Shown: in pieces, positions 30,320 to 39,029 of the stretch
How the letters are laid out: each line of letters opens with the position of its first letter
Numbering within the stretch: the first letter of the stretch is position 1
Origin: Oscillospiraceae bacterium
Lineage (GTDB): Bacteria; Bacillota; Clostridia; Oscillospirales; CAG-272
Direction of reading: 5' to 3'
Length of the DNA stretch: 55,990 bases
Assembly (NCBI GenBank): GCA_015064355.1
Contig: SVSJ01000014.1
Span: 1-55,990 of the forward strand
Translations under genes and position numbers: made by a program
The notes under the pieces: generated by a model
The model's input: the letters and a program-made list of their open reading frames with translations, nothing else
Databases searched by the model: none
What the model was told of the DNA's origin: nothing

Positions 30320-30805
30320 TTACAGAATGTTTGCGCCGCGCTCCAGTGCAACAACACCGGTACGGCAAATCTCCACGATTCCGAGGGGCTTCATCGCTTC
30401 GATAAACGCGTTGATCTTGGTGGGCTCACCCGTTACCTCGATACACATTGATTCCACATTGTAGTCAATGACTTTGGCGCGGAATATTTCGGAAGCGGTC
30501 ATGATCTCGCTTCTGGTTTCGGGGGAGTTTTTTACCTTGATAAGCATAAGCTCTCGCTCAACGGAGGCATTTTTCTCAAGAAGCTTGACCTTCTTCACGT
30601 TTTGAAGCTTGTAAAGCTGATTGATTATCTGCTCACAGAGGTGATCGTCTCCCACCAGAGTAATGGTAATACGGGAGAAATTGGGATCATCCGTTTCACC
30701 AACGGTAAGGGAGTCAATATTGTATCCGCGTCTCATAAAGAGGCCGGAAACTCTTGCAAGTACGCCGTATGTGTTTTCAACGTAAACAGCAATTACGAAT
30801 CTCAT
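30320..30805 (-). CDS. ilvN: Acetolactate synthase small (regulatory) subunit
   Basis: 161 residues, the typical length of IlvN/IlvH. The N-terminal ACT domain (YVENTYGVLARVSGLFMRRGYNIDSLTVG) binds valine and mediates feedback inhibition in the family. The C-terminal ALS-small domain ends GIVEICRTGVVALERG. The start is 2 bases after the ilvB stop with GGGAGG inside the end of ilvB, so the two subunits are translationally coupled. The long form is closer to IlvH in naming. Confidence 0.95.
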   Translation of the reverse strand: MRFVIAVYVENTYGVLARVSGLFMRRGYNIDSLTVGETDDPNFSRITITLVGDDHLCEQIINQLYKLQNVKKVKLLEKNASVERELMLIKVKNSPETRSEIMTASEIFRAKVIDYNVESMCIEVTGEPTKINAFIEAMKPLGIVEICRTGVVALERGANIL

Positions 30806-30807
30806 GA

Positions 30808-32511
30808 TTATTTAACCTCCCGATCTTTTGTTGTGATTATGTCATCTATTGATCCGCCGGGGGGGAGCATGGGGAGAACGAACTCGTCCATGTCAATAAG
30901 CGTATCAATAAGATAAGGGCCGTCATAATTCATTCCACGCTCAAAGGCGGCACGGAAATCCTCAATATTCGATACTCGTTCACCTGCCGCGCCGAAGGCC
31001 TCGGCAAGCTTTACGAAATCTGTCTTTCGCTCAAGTACTGTGCTCGAATATCTTTTGCCGAAGAACAAGGTCTGCCACTGGCGAACCATTCCAAGCACAC
31101 CGTTGTTCATAAGAACGATAACAACGGGAATGTTGTATGAAACAGCGGTTGCAAGCTCGTTCAAGTTCATGCCAAAGCTACCGTCTCCGGTAATAAGAAC
31201 GGCACGGTCACCACTGCCTACTGCTGCGCCGATAGCTGCGCCAAGCCCGTAACCCATTGTACCAAGTCCGCCGCTTGAAGCAAAGCGTCTTGCCTTTTCA
31301 AAGTTAACATACTGTGCAGTCCACATCTGGTGCTGACCTACGTCTGTTGCAATGACTGTGTTTTTATCCTTTACGGAATTGATTACATCAAATACCTTGC
31401 GGGGAGTCATTTCGTTGCCCGCTCTTCTTTCAGCTTCAGCGGCAATCTCTTTTTCCCTCACCTTATACTTTTCTATAGCTTCCTGCCAAGCGGGGTGTGA
31501 CTGCTTATCGCATCGCTCAAGGATTTTTGTAAAGGACGAAACAATGTTTCCTACGAGTCCTATGTCAACGCCAACATTCTTACCGATCTCCGAAAGGTCG
31601 GTGTCAAGCTGAATGATCTTTGCATTTCTTGAATACTTCGCCGCGTTTCCTGTGGCTCTGTCGCTGAAGCGCACGCCAATACCGATGATCAGGTCGGCGT
31701 CCTTGTTCGCCATAGAAGAGGCGTAGTGTCCGTGCATGCCCTGCATACCAAGGAATCTCTCGTATGAATTTGGCATGGCAGAGAGACCCATGAAGGTGCA
31801 ACCTATATAACCGTCGATCTTCTCGGCGAGAGCCATAATGTCCTTTGTCATATGTCTGCCCGCAGCGCCGCCGCCGATATATATATAAGGCTTTTTTGCA
31901 GAATTGATCAGCCAAACTGCCCGATCAATGTCGGCGTCAGAAACGATCTCCTCGGGATAGGGGGTTACTACATCCTGTGGAACGAACTCGCAGGTTGCGG
32001 TCTGAACGTCCTTTGGAATATCAATAAGCACAGGCCCGGGTCTGCCGGATTTGGCTATCTTGAAAGCCTCGCGGATGGTATCTGCAAGCTCACTTACATT
32101 TGTAACAAAATAGTTGTGCTTGGTTATGGGCATTGTGACGCCGGTGATGTTTATTTCCTGGAAGCTGTCTCTTCCTATGAGGGAAGTGGGAACGTTGCCT
32201 GTAATCGCTACCATGGGAATTGAGTCGAGCATTGCGGTTGCAATACCGGTAACCAGATTCGTAGCACCGGGGCCTGAGGTTGCGATAACAACGCCGACCT
32301 TGCCTGTAACTCTTGAGTATCCGTCAGCCGCGTGGGAAGCGCCCTGTTCGTGAGCTGTGAGAACGTGATTCAGCCGATCACTTGCCTTGTAAAGCTCATC
32401 GTAAATATTGAGAACTTGTCCGCCGGGGTATCCGAACACGTCGGTAACGCCCTGCTCGATGAGAGTCTCAATGACTATTCTCGAACCTGTCATAATATTA
32501 TTGCCGCTCAT
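30808..32511 (-). CDS. ilvB: Acetolactate synthase large (catalytic) subunit
   Basis: 567 residues. It is the ThDP- and FAD-dependent condensation of pyruvate with pyruvate or 2-ketobutyrate. The catalytic Glu lies in TAHEQGASHAADGYSR. The ThDP-Mg binding motif is GDGSFGMNLNELATAV ... MNN, and the FAD region includes GIGVRFSDRATGNAAKY. RBS AAAGGAGG lies 9 bases before the ATG. It is the first gene of ilvBNCD. The leader from the predicted start site (about 32687) to the ATG is about 175 bases and holds an inverted repeat but no visible T-box or leader peptide. Confidence 0.97.
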   Translation of the reverse strand: MSGNNIMTGSRIVIETLIEQGVTDVFGYPGGQVLNIYDELYKASDRLNHVLTAHEQGASHAADGYSRVTGKVGVVIATSGPGATNLVTGIATAMLDSIPMVAITGNVPTSLIGRDSFQEINITGVTMPITKHNYFVTNVSELADTIREAFKIAKSGRPGPVLIDIPKDVQTATCEFVPQDVVTPYPEEIVSDADIDRAVWLINSAKKPYIYIGGGAAGRHMTKDIMALAEKIDGYIGCTFMGLSAMPNSYERFLGMQGMHGHYASSMANKDADLIIGIGVRFSDRATGNAAKYSRNAKIIQLDTDLSEIGKNVGVDIGLVGNIVSSFTKILERCDKQSHPAWQEAIEKYKVREKEIAAEAERRAGNEMTPRKVFDVINSVKDKNTVIATDVGQHQMWTAQYVNFEKARRFASSGGLGTMGYGLGAAIGAAVGSGDRAVLITGDGSFGMNLNELATAVSYNIPVVIVLMNNGVLGMVRQWQTLFFGKRYSSTVLERKTDFVKLAEAFGAAGERVSNIEDFRAAFERGMNYDGPYLIDTLIDMDEFVLPMLPPGGSIDDIITTKDREVK

Positions 32512-32642
32512 TAGTCGAATACCTCCTTTTGACCGAGTAAATATTATTCATAAATATAAGAAAACTCTTTAATCCCTTCGTTATCTGTCGGAAGAATTCA
32601 AAAGAGACGAAAGAGCTGATTTCAAGTATGGATTTTTTGCCG

Positions 32643-32667
32643 TGGTGAATAGCCAAATTTTTCACCA
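32643..32667. promoter_or_regulatory. Perfect inverted repeat in the ilv leader
   Basis: TGGTGAA (32643-32649) and TTCACCA (32661-32667) are separated by 11 bases. They lie at about +20 to +45 of the predicted ilv transcript. This could be an operator for a repressor or an RNA hairpin; the sequence does not match the T-box or CodY consensus that I know. Confidence 0.5.
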
Positions 32668-32693
32668 TACTGCATTTTGTCTATAGTGAAAAC

Positions 32694-32722
32694 ATTATAT
32701 CACCCTCCCGGAGGATTGTCAA
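32694..32722 (-). promoter_or_regulatory. Sigma-A promoter of the ilv operon
   Basis: On the minus strand: -35 TTGACA (32722-32717), a 17-base spacer, -10 TATAAT (32699-32694). All 12 consensus positions match. The predicted start is near 32687. Confidence 0.9.
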
Positions 32723-32807
32723 GGTTTTTTCGTTTTTTTATACATTATTATGTAGAAAAATTCAATATACAGTGAATATAATACTGTATTGGACGGAATT
32801 TTTTACA

Positions 32808-32836
32808 TTGACAATACAATTTTGATATGATATAAT
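32808..32836 (+). promoter_or_regulatory. Sigma-A promoter of the heparinase-like gene
   Basis: -35 TTGACA (32808-32813), 17-base spacer, -10 TATAAT (32831-32836), a full consensus match, about 50 bases before the ATG. It diverges from the ilv promoter, so the 375-base gap 32512-32886 is a two-promoter regulatory region. Confidence 0.9.
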
Positions 32837-32886
32837 CGGGACAAGGAAAACTCTTGTGATTATACTCAAACATTGGAGGACATACA

Positions 32887-34905
32887 ATGATTATCAGAGA
32901 AAAAATGCGTGGAATTCATCCGCGTTGTGAATTTACTAAAGAGAAGATCGAGCGTGTCAGAAAAGCTGTAGCCGAATCTGAAAAGCTTCAGGCTGAGGTG
33001 AAAGAGGTTTACGCGCGCGCCGAGGAGATGATAAAGGAAGAGCTCCTTACATATTCCCCCGGAATGAATATGGCGGCGGCTTGCGGTCAATTTGGTAATA
33101 TGACGGGTACCTTCACCTGCCTCTATATGCTCGGTGATAATAAATATATCGAATACGCAAAAAAGGCTGCCCTTCATTTTGCGTCTTACCCCATGTGGTG
33201 CAACGCAGGGCTTCTTGACAAGAGATACCCCTGGCACTCGGAGCTTAACAACACCATGCTCCTAAACACTATGTCGAATATTTACGACGTAATGTACGAT
33301 GTGTTCACTGAAGAAGAGAGAGCGATTCTCCGTGCAGCAATGCTGAAAAACGGTATTGATCCTCTTCTTAACGACTGGATGCACCCCGGCACAAGAATCC
33401 ACGCCCTTGACTCAATGGGTCACAACTGGTGGGGCGTTTGCGTAGGCAGTGCAATCGGTGCTCTCTGTGCGATCTACGACGAGATCGATCCTATTTACAC
33501 AAAATATATCGAAACCGGTATCAAATCCATAAATGAATATTGCGAATACAAGGGCGACACCCTTATTGCAAAGCCTGCAACCTTTGACGAAAACGGAATG
33601 CTGTACGAGGGCGCACTTTACACAAACTACGGTGTAGGTGAAATGTGCTGCTGCCTCCTCAGCTATAAGCACTGCTTCGAGGACGAGGGAGAGGGAGACA
33701 TCCCGCTTCTCAAAAAGGTTCCCGATGCCTTCATGGCTCACGCATACCCTGTGTCAAGCGGCGGATATCTTTTCGTTGACTTTGGTGACAGTAACCCCTG
33801 GATCGGCGGACATTCACCTATGACAAAGCTCCTTCTGAAGCTTGACAGCAGCAACGAAAATCTGAAGAGATTTTTTGTTCGCGCATACGGTGAAAAGCAC
33901 CTTTGGGACGATGCATATGCTGAAATCTTCGAATGTGACGAAAAAAGGCCCACCCTTCCCAAAACAATGGTTGCCGAAACCGGCGGTCTTTGCCTGGTTC
34001 GCACCTCTGATGAGGATGACGCAACCCTGCTTGCAGTTCGCTGCGGACATTCCTGGAACCACGCTCACGCAGACGCAGGCTCATTCCAGATCTTCCACGG
34101 CGGCGAGCAGCTCTTCTGTGATTCTTCTTCCACTGCATACGGCAGACGCGAATACGGTAACTACTACACTCAGTCTGTTGCACACAGCGTAATGATGATA
34201 AACGGAGAGGGTATGCCCGGTTGGAACGTATCCCGCGGCAGCCGACTCCCCGGCAGAATCACCCACTTTGTTGAGGACGGAAAGCTTTGCTACTTTATTG
34301 CTGATGCAACCGGTCCTTATTCAAACCAGTGCTACAGAAATCAGAGAAGCTTCTTCCGCCTTGACGACGAGCTTTACGTTATCATGGACGACGTTACCTG
34401 CTACAACGAGTCCGAGTACGAATTCCTCCTTCACTATAACGGTGAAATTACAGAGGACGGCGACCGTATGATCCTTAACACAGAGCGCAATCACGCTGTT
34501 GTTACTACATACGTTGACCGCGGATTTACCCGCCAGTTCAATGAATTTGAAGGACACAAGTGGGTATCCCTGAAGGTTGGCGGCAAGGACAGACGCTGTG
34601 CAATGATGAATGTGATCACTCTCGGCGACGAAGAGGGCGAGATTACCCCAATCACCGGTTACCGCTACTACGGATTTGAGATAAAGTACCGCGGCAACAC
34701 CTACAAGATCTACTACAACCACGAGGCTGACGGTCAGAGAGTACACGATAACAGCATCAACGAAATGGGCGACTGGCTTACCGATGCATACGCTCTTTGC
34801 GAAGTAAATGACGGTGAGCGCCTTATTATGGTTCTGGGCAGTTTCCTGCGTAAGAACGGAGAATCCCGATACGAGAACTGGACCAAGCACACAGAGATCC
34901 TGTAA
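32887..34905 (+). CDS. Heparinase II/III-like family protein
   Basis: 672 residues; RBS TGGAGGA. There is no signal peptide, so it is probably cytoplasmic and acts on imported oligosaccharides. The N-terminal half is helical (an alpha/alpha toroid-like part: MYDVFTEEERAILRAAMLKNG, SMGHNWWGVCVGSAIGAL). The C-terminal half is beta-rich. The family signature is HAHADAGSFQIFHGGEQLFCD at 392-412 (His392, His394, Asp396), followed by SVAHSVMMINGEGM. Members cleave uronic-acid glycosaminoglycans or alginate-type polymers by beta-elimination. Which polymer is unclear. It has its own promoter and a terminator, and no neighbouring transporter. Confidence 0.88.
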   Translation: MIIREKMRGIHPRCEFTKEKIERVRKAVAESEKLQAEVKEVYARAEEMIKEELLTYSPGMNMAAACGQFGNMTGTFTCLYMLGDNKYIEYAKKAALHFASYPMWCNAGLLDKRYPWHSELNNTMLLNTMSNIYDVMYDVFTEEERAILRAAMLKNGIDPLLNDWMHPGTRIHALDSMGHNWWGVCVGSAIGALCAIYDEIDPIYTKYIETGIKSINEYCEYKGDTLIAKPATFDENGMLYEGALYTNYGVGEMCCCLLSYKHCFEDEGEGDIPLLKKVPDAFMAHAYPVSSGGYLFVDFGDSNPWIGGHSPMTKLLLKLDSSNENLKRFFVRAYGEKHLWDDAYAEIFECDEKRPTLPKTMVAETGGLCLVRTSDEDDATLLAVRCGHSWNHAHADAGSFQIFHGGEQLFCDSSSTAYGRREYGNYYTQSVAHSVMMINGEGMPGWNVSRGSRLPGRITHFVEDGKLCYFIADATGPYSNQCYRNQRSFFRLDDELYVIMDDVTCYNESEYEFLLHYNGEITEDGDRMILNTERNHAVVTTYVDRGFTRQFNEFEGHKWVSLKVGGKDRRCAMMNVITLGDEEGEITPITGYRYYGFEIKYRGNTYKIYYNHEADGQRVHDNSINEMGDWLTDAYALCEVNDGERLIMVLGSFLRKNGESRYENWTKHTEIL

Positions 34906-34920
34906 GTTAAGAAAAAATAA

Positions 34921-34962
34921 AAGCGATCTATCGAATGAACGGTAGATCGCTTATTTTTTATT
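34921..34962. terminator. Bidirectional terminator between convergent genes
   Basis: AAGCGATCTA (34921-34930) pairs with TAGATCGCTT (34943-34952), extended by TCG/CGG-side bases. T-rich on the plus side and A-rich upstream (GAAAAAATAAAA), so it can serve both the heparinase-like gene and the isomerase gene. Confidence 0.9.
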
Positions 34963-35842
34963 TTGCGGCTGCTTTTTTGCGTTCTGCTTCGTCAGCCAGG
35001 TGACGGACGATCATCACGCAAAGGCGTTCCATTTCCTCGCGGATGTGCACAGGCAAAATACGGCTGTGGGATATGCCTGCCTCCAGGGAGACAGATCCCG
35101 TGTAACCCACCTCAGCCAGGGCGTCGGTGAAGTTATCCCAGTTGATTGAGCCGTAGTAGGGAAGGTCGTGCTGGTCTTCTGAGGCGTTGTTATCGTGAGT
35201 GTGCAGACAGCGGAGATATTTACCACAGTCACGCACCGCATCTCCAAGATCCAGCCCGTTAATTGCAGCGTGACCGGTGTCAAGGCAAATTCCAAGGTAT
35301 GGAGAATCGATCTCGCCTACCGCTTCTGCAATTACAGCAGGGAAGAAGAAGTCGGCATTTTTGCCCGGCAGATTTTCAATGCAAAGGCAGATGCCGTATT
35401 TCTCGCAGTCGGGAAGCAGATCCTTCACACATTGAATGGTGCGTTCCTTAACCTGATCGCCGGTGAAGAAGGTGCGCTCGTACCAGAATCCGCTTTCGCA
35501 CAAAGGATGGAGAACGTAATTTTTCGCTCCCATAAGATGCGCGCCGTATAGACCAAGGCGGAGAATATCGAGGATTCCCGCGTATGTTTCATCCCAGGTT
35601 TCCTTTTCATACCACACACCGTATGACGCGTGAACCTGGAACACTTCTATACCGTATTTCTCGGAGGCTTCGCGAATGGGCTTGCAGTGGTCCTCCATAG
35701 CCTCGCGGCTTGCGTAATACGGCATTTCTGTTTCGCAAAGGCTTTCGTCAGTTGTATCAAATCCAAGTTCCTTCAGACGGGCGTACTGGGCATCAACGTC
35801 ACCTGCGTATCTCGCCATTCCGCGGCAAATTCCTATTCTCAT
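34958..35842 (-). CDS. Sugar phosphate isomerase/epimerase (AP-endonuclease-2-like TIM barrel)
   Basis: 294 residues from the ATG at 35842, which has GGAGGA 6 bases upstream; the frame stays open upstream but the extra 19 residues lack an RBS. The start MRIGICRGMARY, followed by GFDTTDESL, VFQVHASYGVWY, GAKNYVLHP, ICLCIENLPG, LGICLDTGHAAING, LRCLHTHDNN and GSVSLEAG, is the xylose-isomerase-like/AP_endonuc_2 barrel. The metal ligands Glu, Asp, His and Glu fall in the usual places. The substrate is unknown. The gene diverges from the nucleoside hydrolase with back-to-back promoters. Confidence 0.9.
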   Translation of the reverse strand: MRIGICRGMARYAGDVDAQYARLKELGFDTTDESLCETEMPYYASREAMEDHCKPIREASEKYGIEVFQVHASYGVWYEKETWDETYAGILDILRLGLYGAHLMGAKNYVLHPLCESGFWYERTFFTGDQVKERTIQCVKDLLPDCEKYGICLCIENLPGKNADFFFPAVIAEAVGEIDSPYLGICLDTGHAAINGLDLGDAVRDCGKYLRCLHTHDNNASEDQHDLPYYGSINWDNFTDALAEVGYTGSVSLEAGISHSRILPVHIREEMERLCVMIVRHLADEAERKKAAAK

Positions 35843-35950
35843 AATTAATCCTCCGTTTTTCTCGTTATTTACATCGTTTTGCTTCTGCTTCGTTTGCAAT
35901 GCTGATCTTCAGAGTGGTATATATCCTTTTCTTTTGCAGTTTATAATGCA

Positions 35951-35979
35951 ATTATATCATAAACATCCGCGTTTTTCAA
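35951..35979 (-). promoter_or_regulatory. Sigma-A promoter of the isomerase gene
   Basis: Minus strand: -35 TTGAAA (35979-35974), 17-base spacer, -10 TATAAT (35956-35951). The predicted start is near 35944, giving a leader of about 100 bases. Confidence 0.75.
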
Positions 35980-35997
35980 CGGTGATATAAAGTTTGC

Positions 35998-36026
35998 TTG
36001 ACTTTTTGTCCGTAATTCAGTACAAT
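35998..36026 (+). promoter_or_regulatory. Sigma-A promoter of the nucleoside hydrolase gene
   Basis: -35 TTGACT (35998-36003), 17-base spacer, -10 TACAAT (36021-36026). It is back to back with the minus-strand promoter at 35951-35979. Confidence 0.78.
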
Positions 36027-36054
36027 GAAGAAAAATCCCTTTTGAGAGGTGCGT

Positions 36055-36984
36055 ATGCACGAGCAACAGAAACAGCTAATTCGCGACATTTACGCTGATA
36101 TTAAATCAGGCAGAAAAAAGAAAGTTATAGTAGACTCCGACGCGTACAACGAAATGGACGATCAGTTTGCCATTCTGTACGCACTTTGCGCCACGGACAA
36201 GATGGACGTGCTTGCCATAAACGCAGCTCCTTTTGTTAATGACAATGCTGCCACCTTTGAAGAGGGAATGGAGAAAAGCTGGGAGGAGATAAAGAGGCTG
36301 ACCGCTTGTCTGCCTGACGGGGACGATATTCCGATTTATCTCGGCTCCCGCAAGTCTATTGAGGAAACAGGTATGCCCGACTGCTCCCCTGCGGCTGAAA
36401 ACATCATAAAGACTGCTATGGCATCTGACGAGGTGATCTACATTCTCACTATGGGTTGCATCACCAACGTGGCGTCTGCGATTCTTCTTGAGCCTCGCAT
36501 CAAAGAAAAGATCTGCGTGGTATGGCTGGGTGGCAACGAGTTTCACAAGGAAGATGTGAGAGAATTTAATCTTGAAATGGACTACGCCGCAGGACAGGTG
36601 GTGCTCAACAGCGGTTGTCCGTTGGTGCTTTGTCCGGCTCAGGAAGTTACTGTGAAGCTTGAATATACTCTTGAGCAGCTTACATCCCTTGGTTATGACA
36701 AGCCTCATTGTGCGTATTTGACAGAGCTGACAAAGAGATTTCACCGCGGCGCAGGTGCTCCCGACAACTGGACTTGGATAATGTGGGATATGGCGGCTCC
36801 AGCGCTTCTTGACGATCCCAACTCCGCGGAGATCGAGATCGTGACAGCTCCTGCGTTTACCGACGATTTCCACTATGCTTTTGACAAGACCCGCCACGAT
36901 ATGATTATTATGCGAAAGCTCTATCCCGAAAAGGTTTTTGAGAATGCATTTGGAAAGATAAAAAATGGGAAGATGACCTTGTAA
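36055..36984 (+). CDS. Nucleoside hydrolase-like protein
   Basis: 309 residues from ATG 36055, placed 5-6 bases after GAGAGG; the in-frame GTG at 36049 lies inside the RBS. The N-terminal metal-binding signature is VDSDAYNEMDDQFA (Asp27, Asp29, Asp35, Asp36), equivalent to the D-x-D-x3-x-DD calcium site of inosine-uridine preferring nucleoside hydrolases. The later motifs TMGCITNVASAI, NEFHKEDVREFNLEMDY and NWTWIMWDMAAPALL fit the fold (the DxA near the end). It probably hydrolyses ribonucleosides to base and ribose, cytoplasmic. A related non-nucleoside role is possible. It has its own promoter. Confidence 0.85.
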   Translation: MHEQQKQLIRDIYADIKSGRKKKVIVDSDAYNEMDDQFAILYALCATDKMDVLAINAAPFVNDNAATFEEGMEKSWEEIKRLTACLPDGDDIPIYLGSRKSIEETGMPDCSPAAENIIKTAMASDEVIYILTMGCITNVASAILLEPRIKEKICVVWLGGNEFHKEDVREFNLEMDYAAGQVVLNSGCPLVLCPAQEVTVKLEYTLEQLTSLGYDKPHCAYLTELTKRFHRGAGAPDNWTWIMWDMAAPALLDDPNSAEIEIVTAPAFTDDFHYAFDKTRHDMIIMRKLYPEKVFENAFGKIKNGKMTL

Positions 36985-37089
36985 ATAATGAAGGGACGCC
37001 CTGGAGTTGATGTGCCTCAGGAAATGATAGATGCCGGATGGAACGTCGAACGCTTGTGGTAAAACAAACAGCAATACGGAGGAGAGCTT

Positions 37090-37866
37090 ATGAACTTTAT
37101 GAAAGCATTTGATGATAGAATTGAGCGAGAACTTGAAAGCCAAGAAGATTATTTCGAAGGAAATGACAAACAATTATTTTATGAAATGCTTGCTGAGCTT
37201 GACAGCAATCGCTCGTACAAAATGAGGACATTTACAGAGCTTCATAGCGCTGTTTGCCCTTCAGGCGCGGGGCATATAATAGTAAAATATATAAATAGGT
37301 TTGAGAATGAATTGGCAAAGTCGAGGCTTATTTTGCGCCTTTATACTGACAAAGTTCCTAACAGAGATAGAATAATAATGGATTTGTATCACAAGTATAG
37401 AGAGTCAAAATACTATTTGCATGCCGATAAAGGTGGAATTCAAATGTGCATCTGTATGGACTATGACAATGCATTCTATAAAATGAAATCAAAGAAGCTT
37501 TTGCCTGAACTTATAGAAATATCAAAATCTATTGCAGAGACGCGAAGACTATCAGTAACTTATGGTATGATAATGAAAAAATGGGCACCGCCTGAAATGG
37601 AAGAAATTATGGTGGGACATTTATTGAACAGAACCCCTTCAAAATTAGAAATGGGTTTTGCAGATGGTCCTGAAACTGATAAAAGATTCTATTTTGACCT
37701 AACCCAGTCTCGTTTTTGTCAAATTCGTACTCTCTCTTATTTCCCCTCCGAGAGGAACCATGATCTGATCTTAACTTATGCCGATCACGAAGACAAAGAT
37801 CTCTCAAAGTATGCAAAAAAGACAGCCGAAATAATGGCTGCGAAACTAACACCATTGGGGCAATAA
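37090..37866 (+). CDS. Hypothetical protein, paralogue 1 of a tandem pair
   Basis: 258 residues, with GGAGGAG before the ATG. No known family is recognised. It is helix-rich and charged, without signal peptide or membrane segment. It is clearly homologous to the next gene along most of its length (LYHKYRESKY/MYRQFRLSKY; MVGHLLNRTPSK/MVGHLLNTSPTR; YFPSERNHDLILTYADHEDKDLSKYAKKTAE/...), so the pair arose by duplication. The two genes are 16 bases apart and probably one operon. AT-richer than most neighbours, next to the tRNA-Ser element repeats, which suggests accessory DNA. HEAT-like helical repeats are possible. Confidence 0.75.
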   Translation: MNFMKAFDDRIERELESQEDYFEGNDKQLFYEMLAELDSNRSYKMRTFTELHSAVCPSGAGHIIVKYINRFENELAKSRLILRLYTDKVPNRDRIIMDLYHKYRESKYYLHADKGGIQMCICMDYDNAFYKMKSKKLLPELIEISKSIAETRRLSVTYGMIMKKWAPPEMEEIMVGHLLNRTPSKLEMGFADGPETDKRFYFDLTQSRFCQIRTLSYFPSERNHDLILTYADHEDKDLSKYAKKTAEIMAAKLTPLGQ

Positions 37867-37882
37867 TCATTAGGAGAAAACA

Positions 37883-38683
37883 ATGTACTATAATCCAAAG
37901 TATGATCAAAGTTGGAATGACGCGATAAATAGAGAACTTAATGGCGAAATCTACACTTTTGAAGAGGGAGATAGAGAGCTTTTGAAAGAAATGTGTGATG
38001 AAATATATGCCTCTTCCGGAAAGCAGGTGTGTACAATATACGAGCTTATCACATGTCTCAAACCCAGTAGAATTGCTCCTATTATTAATAAATATATTCT
38101 TGGTTTTAAGTCGGAATATATGCGGTCGCATCTCTTATATAGTATTATCCTTGATTCTATTGAGATCGAAAATATGGATGAACTTGTCGTGCAAATGTAT
38201 CGCCAATTCAGACTATCAAAATATAATATTTCCCCGCCCGGTCCGAATAAATCATGGGTTATTTATATGAAATATGATAACATTTTAGCTCAAATAAAAT
38301 CAAAGAAATATGTTCCTGAAATAATAGAGTGGTATAAATCTTTGAGAGAAATGGATCGCTTAGCAGTTACGCTTCATAAAATAGCGCGCAAATGGCGCCC
38401 GAAAGAGCTTGAGCAAATAATGGTGGGGCATTTGCTAAATACATCTCCAACACGAGCCGATATTGATTTGCCAGAGACTGGAGATTATCGTCCTACTCTT
38501 GAATATATATATTTACAATCTAGATTTAACGCCATATCAGCATTAAAGTATTACCCCTCCGAGCGCAACCGTGATCTAATCTTAACTTATGCTGACCACG
38601 AATATAAGGAACTCTCAAAGTTCGCTAAAAAGACAGCAGAAAAAATGGATGCGAAACTAAAAGAGATGAAAGAAAACGGATGA
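37883..38683 (+). CDS. Hypothetical protein, paralogue 2 of a tandem pair
   Basis: 266 residues, RBS TAGGAG before the ATG. It shares the same C-terminal core as the upstream gene: IMVGHLLNTSPT, YYPSERNRDLILTYADHEYKELSKFAKKTAEKMDAKL. The N-terminal halves are more diverged, although both have a D/E-rich start and ELhs/ELIT blocks (FTELHSAVCPSG and IYELITCLKPSR). It is cytoplasmic, and the role is unknown. A terminator follows. Pairs of diverged paralogues with a conserved core occur among immunity and target-binding proteins, but nothing here shows that role. Confidence 0.75.
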   Translation: MYYNPKYDQSWNDAINRELNGEIYTFEEGDRELLKEMCDEIYASSGKQVCTIYELITCLKPSRIAPIINKYILGFKSEYMRSHLLYSIILDSIEIENMDELVVQMYRQFRLSKYNISPPGPNKSWVIYMKYDNILAQIKSKKYVPEIIEWYKSLREMDRLAVTLHKIARKWRPKELEQIMVGHLLNTSPTRADIDLPETGDYRPTLEYIYLQSRFNAISALKYYPSERNRDLILTYADHEYKELSKFAKKTAEKMDAKLKEMKENG

Positions 38684-38714
38684 TGTCGAAAACAGCGATT
38701 AATACCTCAATAAT

Positions 38715-38745
38715 AAAAAGGAGATTCGAAAGAATCTCCTTTTTA
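38715..38745 (+). terminator. Terminator after the paralogue pair
   Basis: AAAAAGGAGATTC (38715-38727) pairs perfectly with GAATCTCCTTTTT (38732-38744) across a GAAA tetraloop. It is a strong hairpin with T-rich end. Confidence 0.92.
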
Positions 38746-38803
38746 GTTTTGAGACAAGACTTGAATTTTCGGGATGAGCAGTCTCTTGGCAATCTCACAG
38801 AAG

Positions 38804-39029
38804 GCAGAAGGAGAGATTTGAAAAGGCTTCACCTTCCAGTCGTAGAAATAGTCGTCTCGTTCACTCTGGCGAGCTCGCGATACTCGTTTTCTACGACCTT
38901 CTCGAGCCACCTTCATCCTCCCCCGGAGGCGGTGACTCTCGAAGCCCTTGCCGGTGCCCGTCGCTCGAGTTCAAATCTTTCAGAATAAAGAAAAACGAAC
39001 CCACAAAAGTGGATTCGTTTTTTCTTTAC
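38804..39029. repeat. tRNA-Ser-3'-end-bearing element, copy 1 (226 bp)
   Basis: It starts with 19 bases identical to the tRNA-Ser 3' end (on the plus strand GCAGAAGGAGAGATTTGAA). It contains long self-complementary arms GTCGTAGAAA (38839-38848) with TTTCTACGAC (38888-38897) and GGCTTC (38825-38830) with GAAGCC (38941-38946), and ends with the AACGAACCCAC-AAAA-GTGGATTCGTT terminator hairpin. Copy 2 differs at only a few positions. It probably does not encode protein; the overlapping reading frames are shadows of the repeat. Confidence 0.88.

Noticed and set aside
32520-32690. T-box or CodY-type control of the ilv operon
   Set aside because: The leader lacks the T-box consensus and specifier structure that I could recognise, and no CodY box was found; only a plain inverted repeat is visible.
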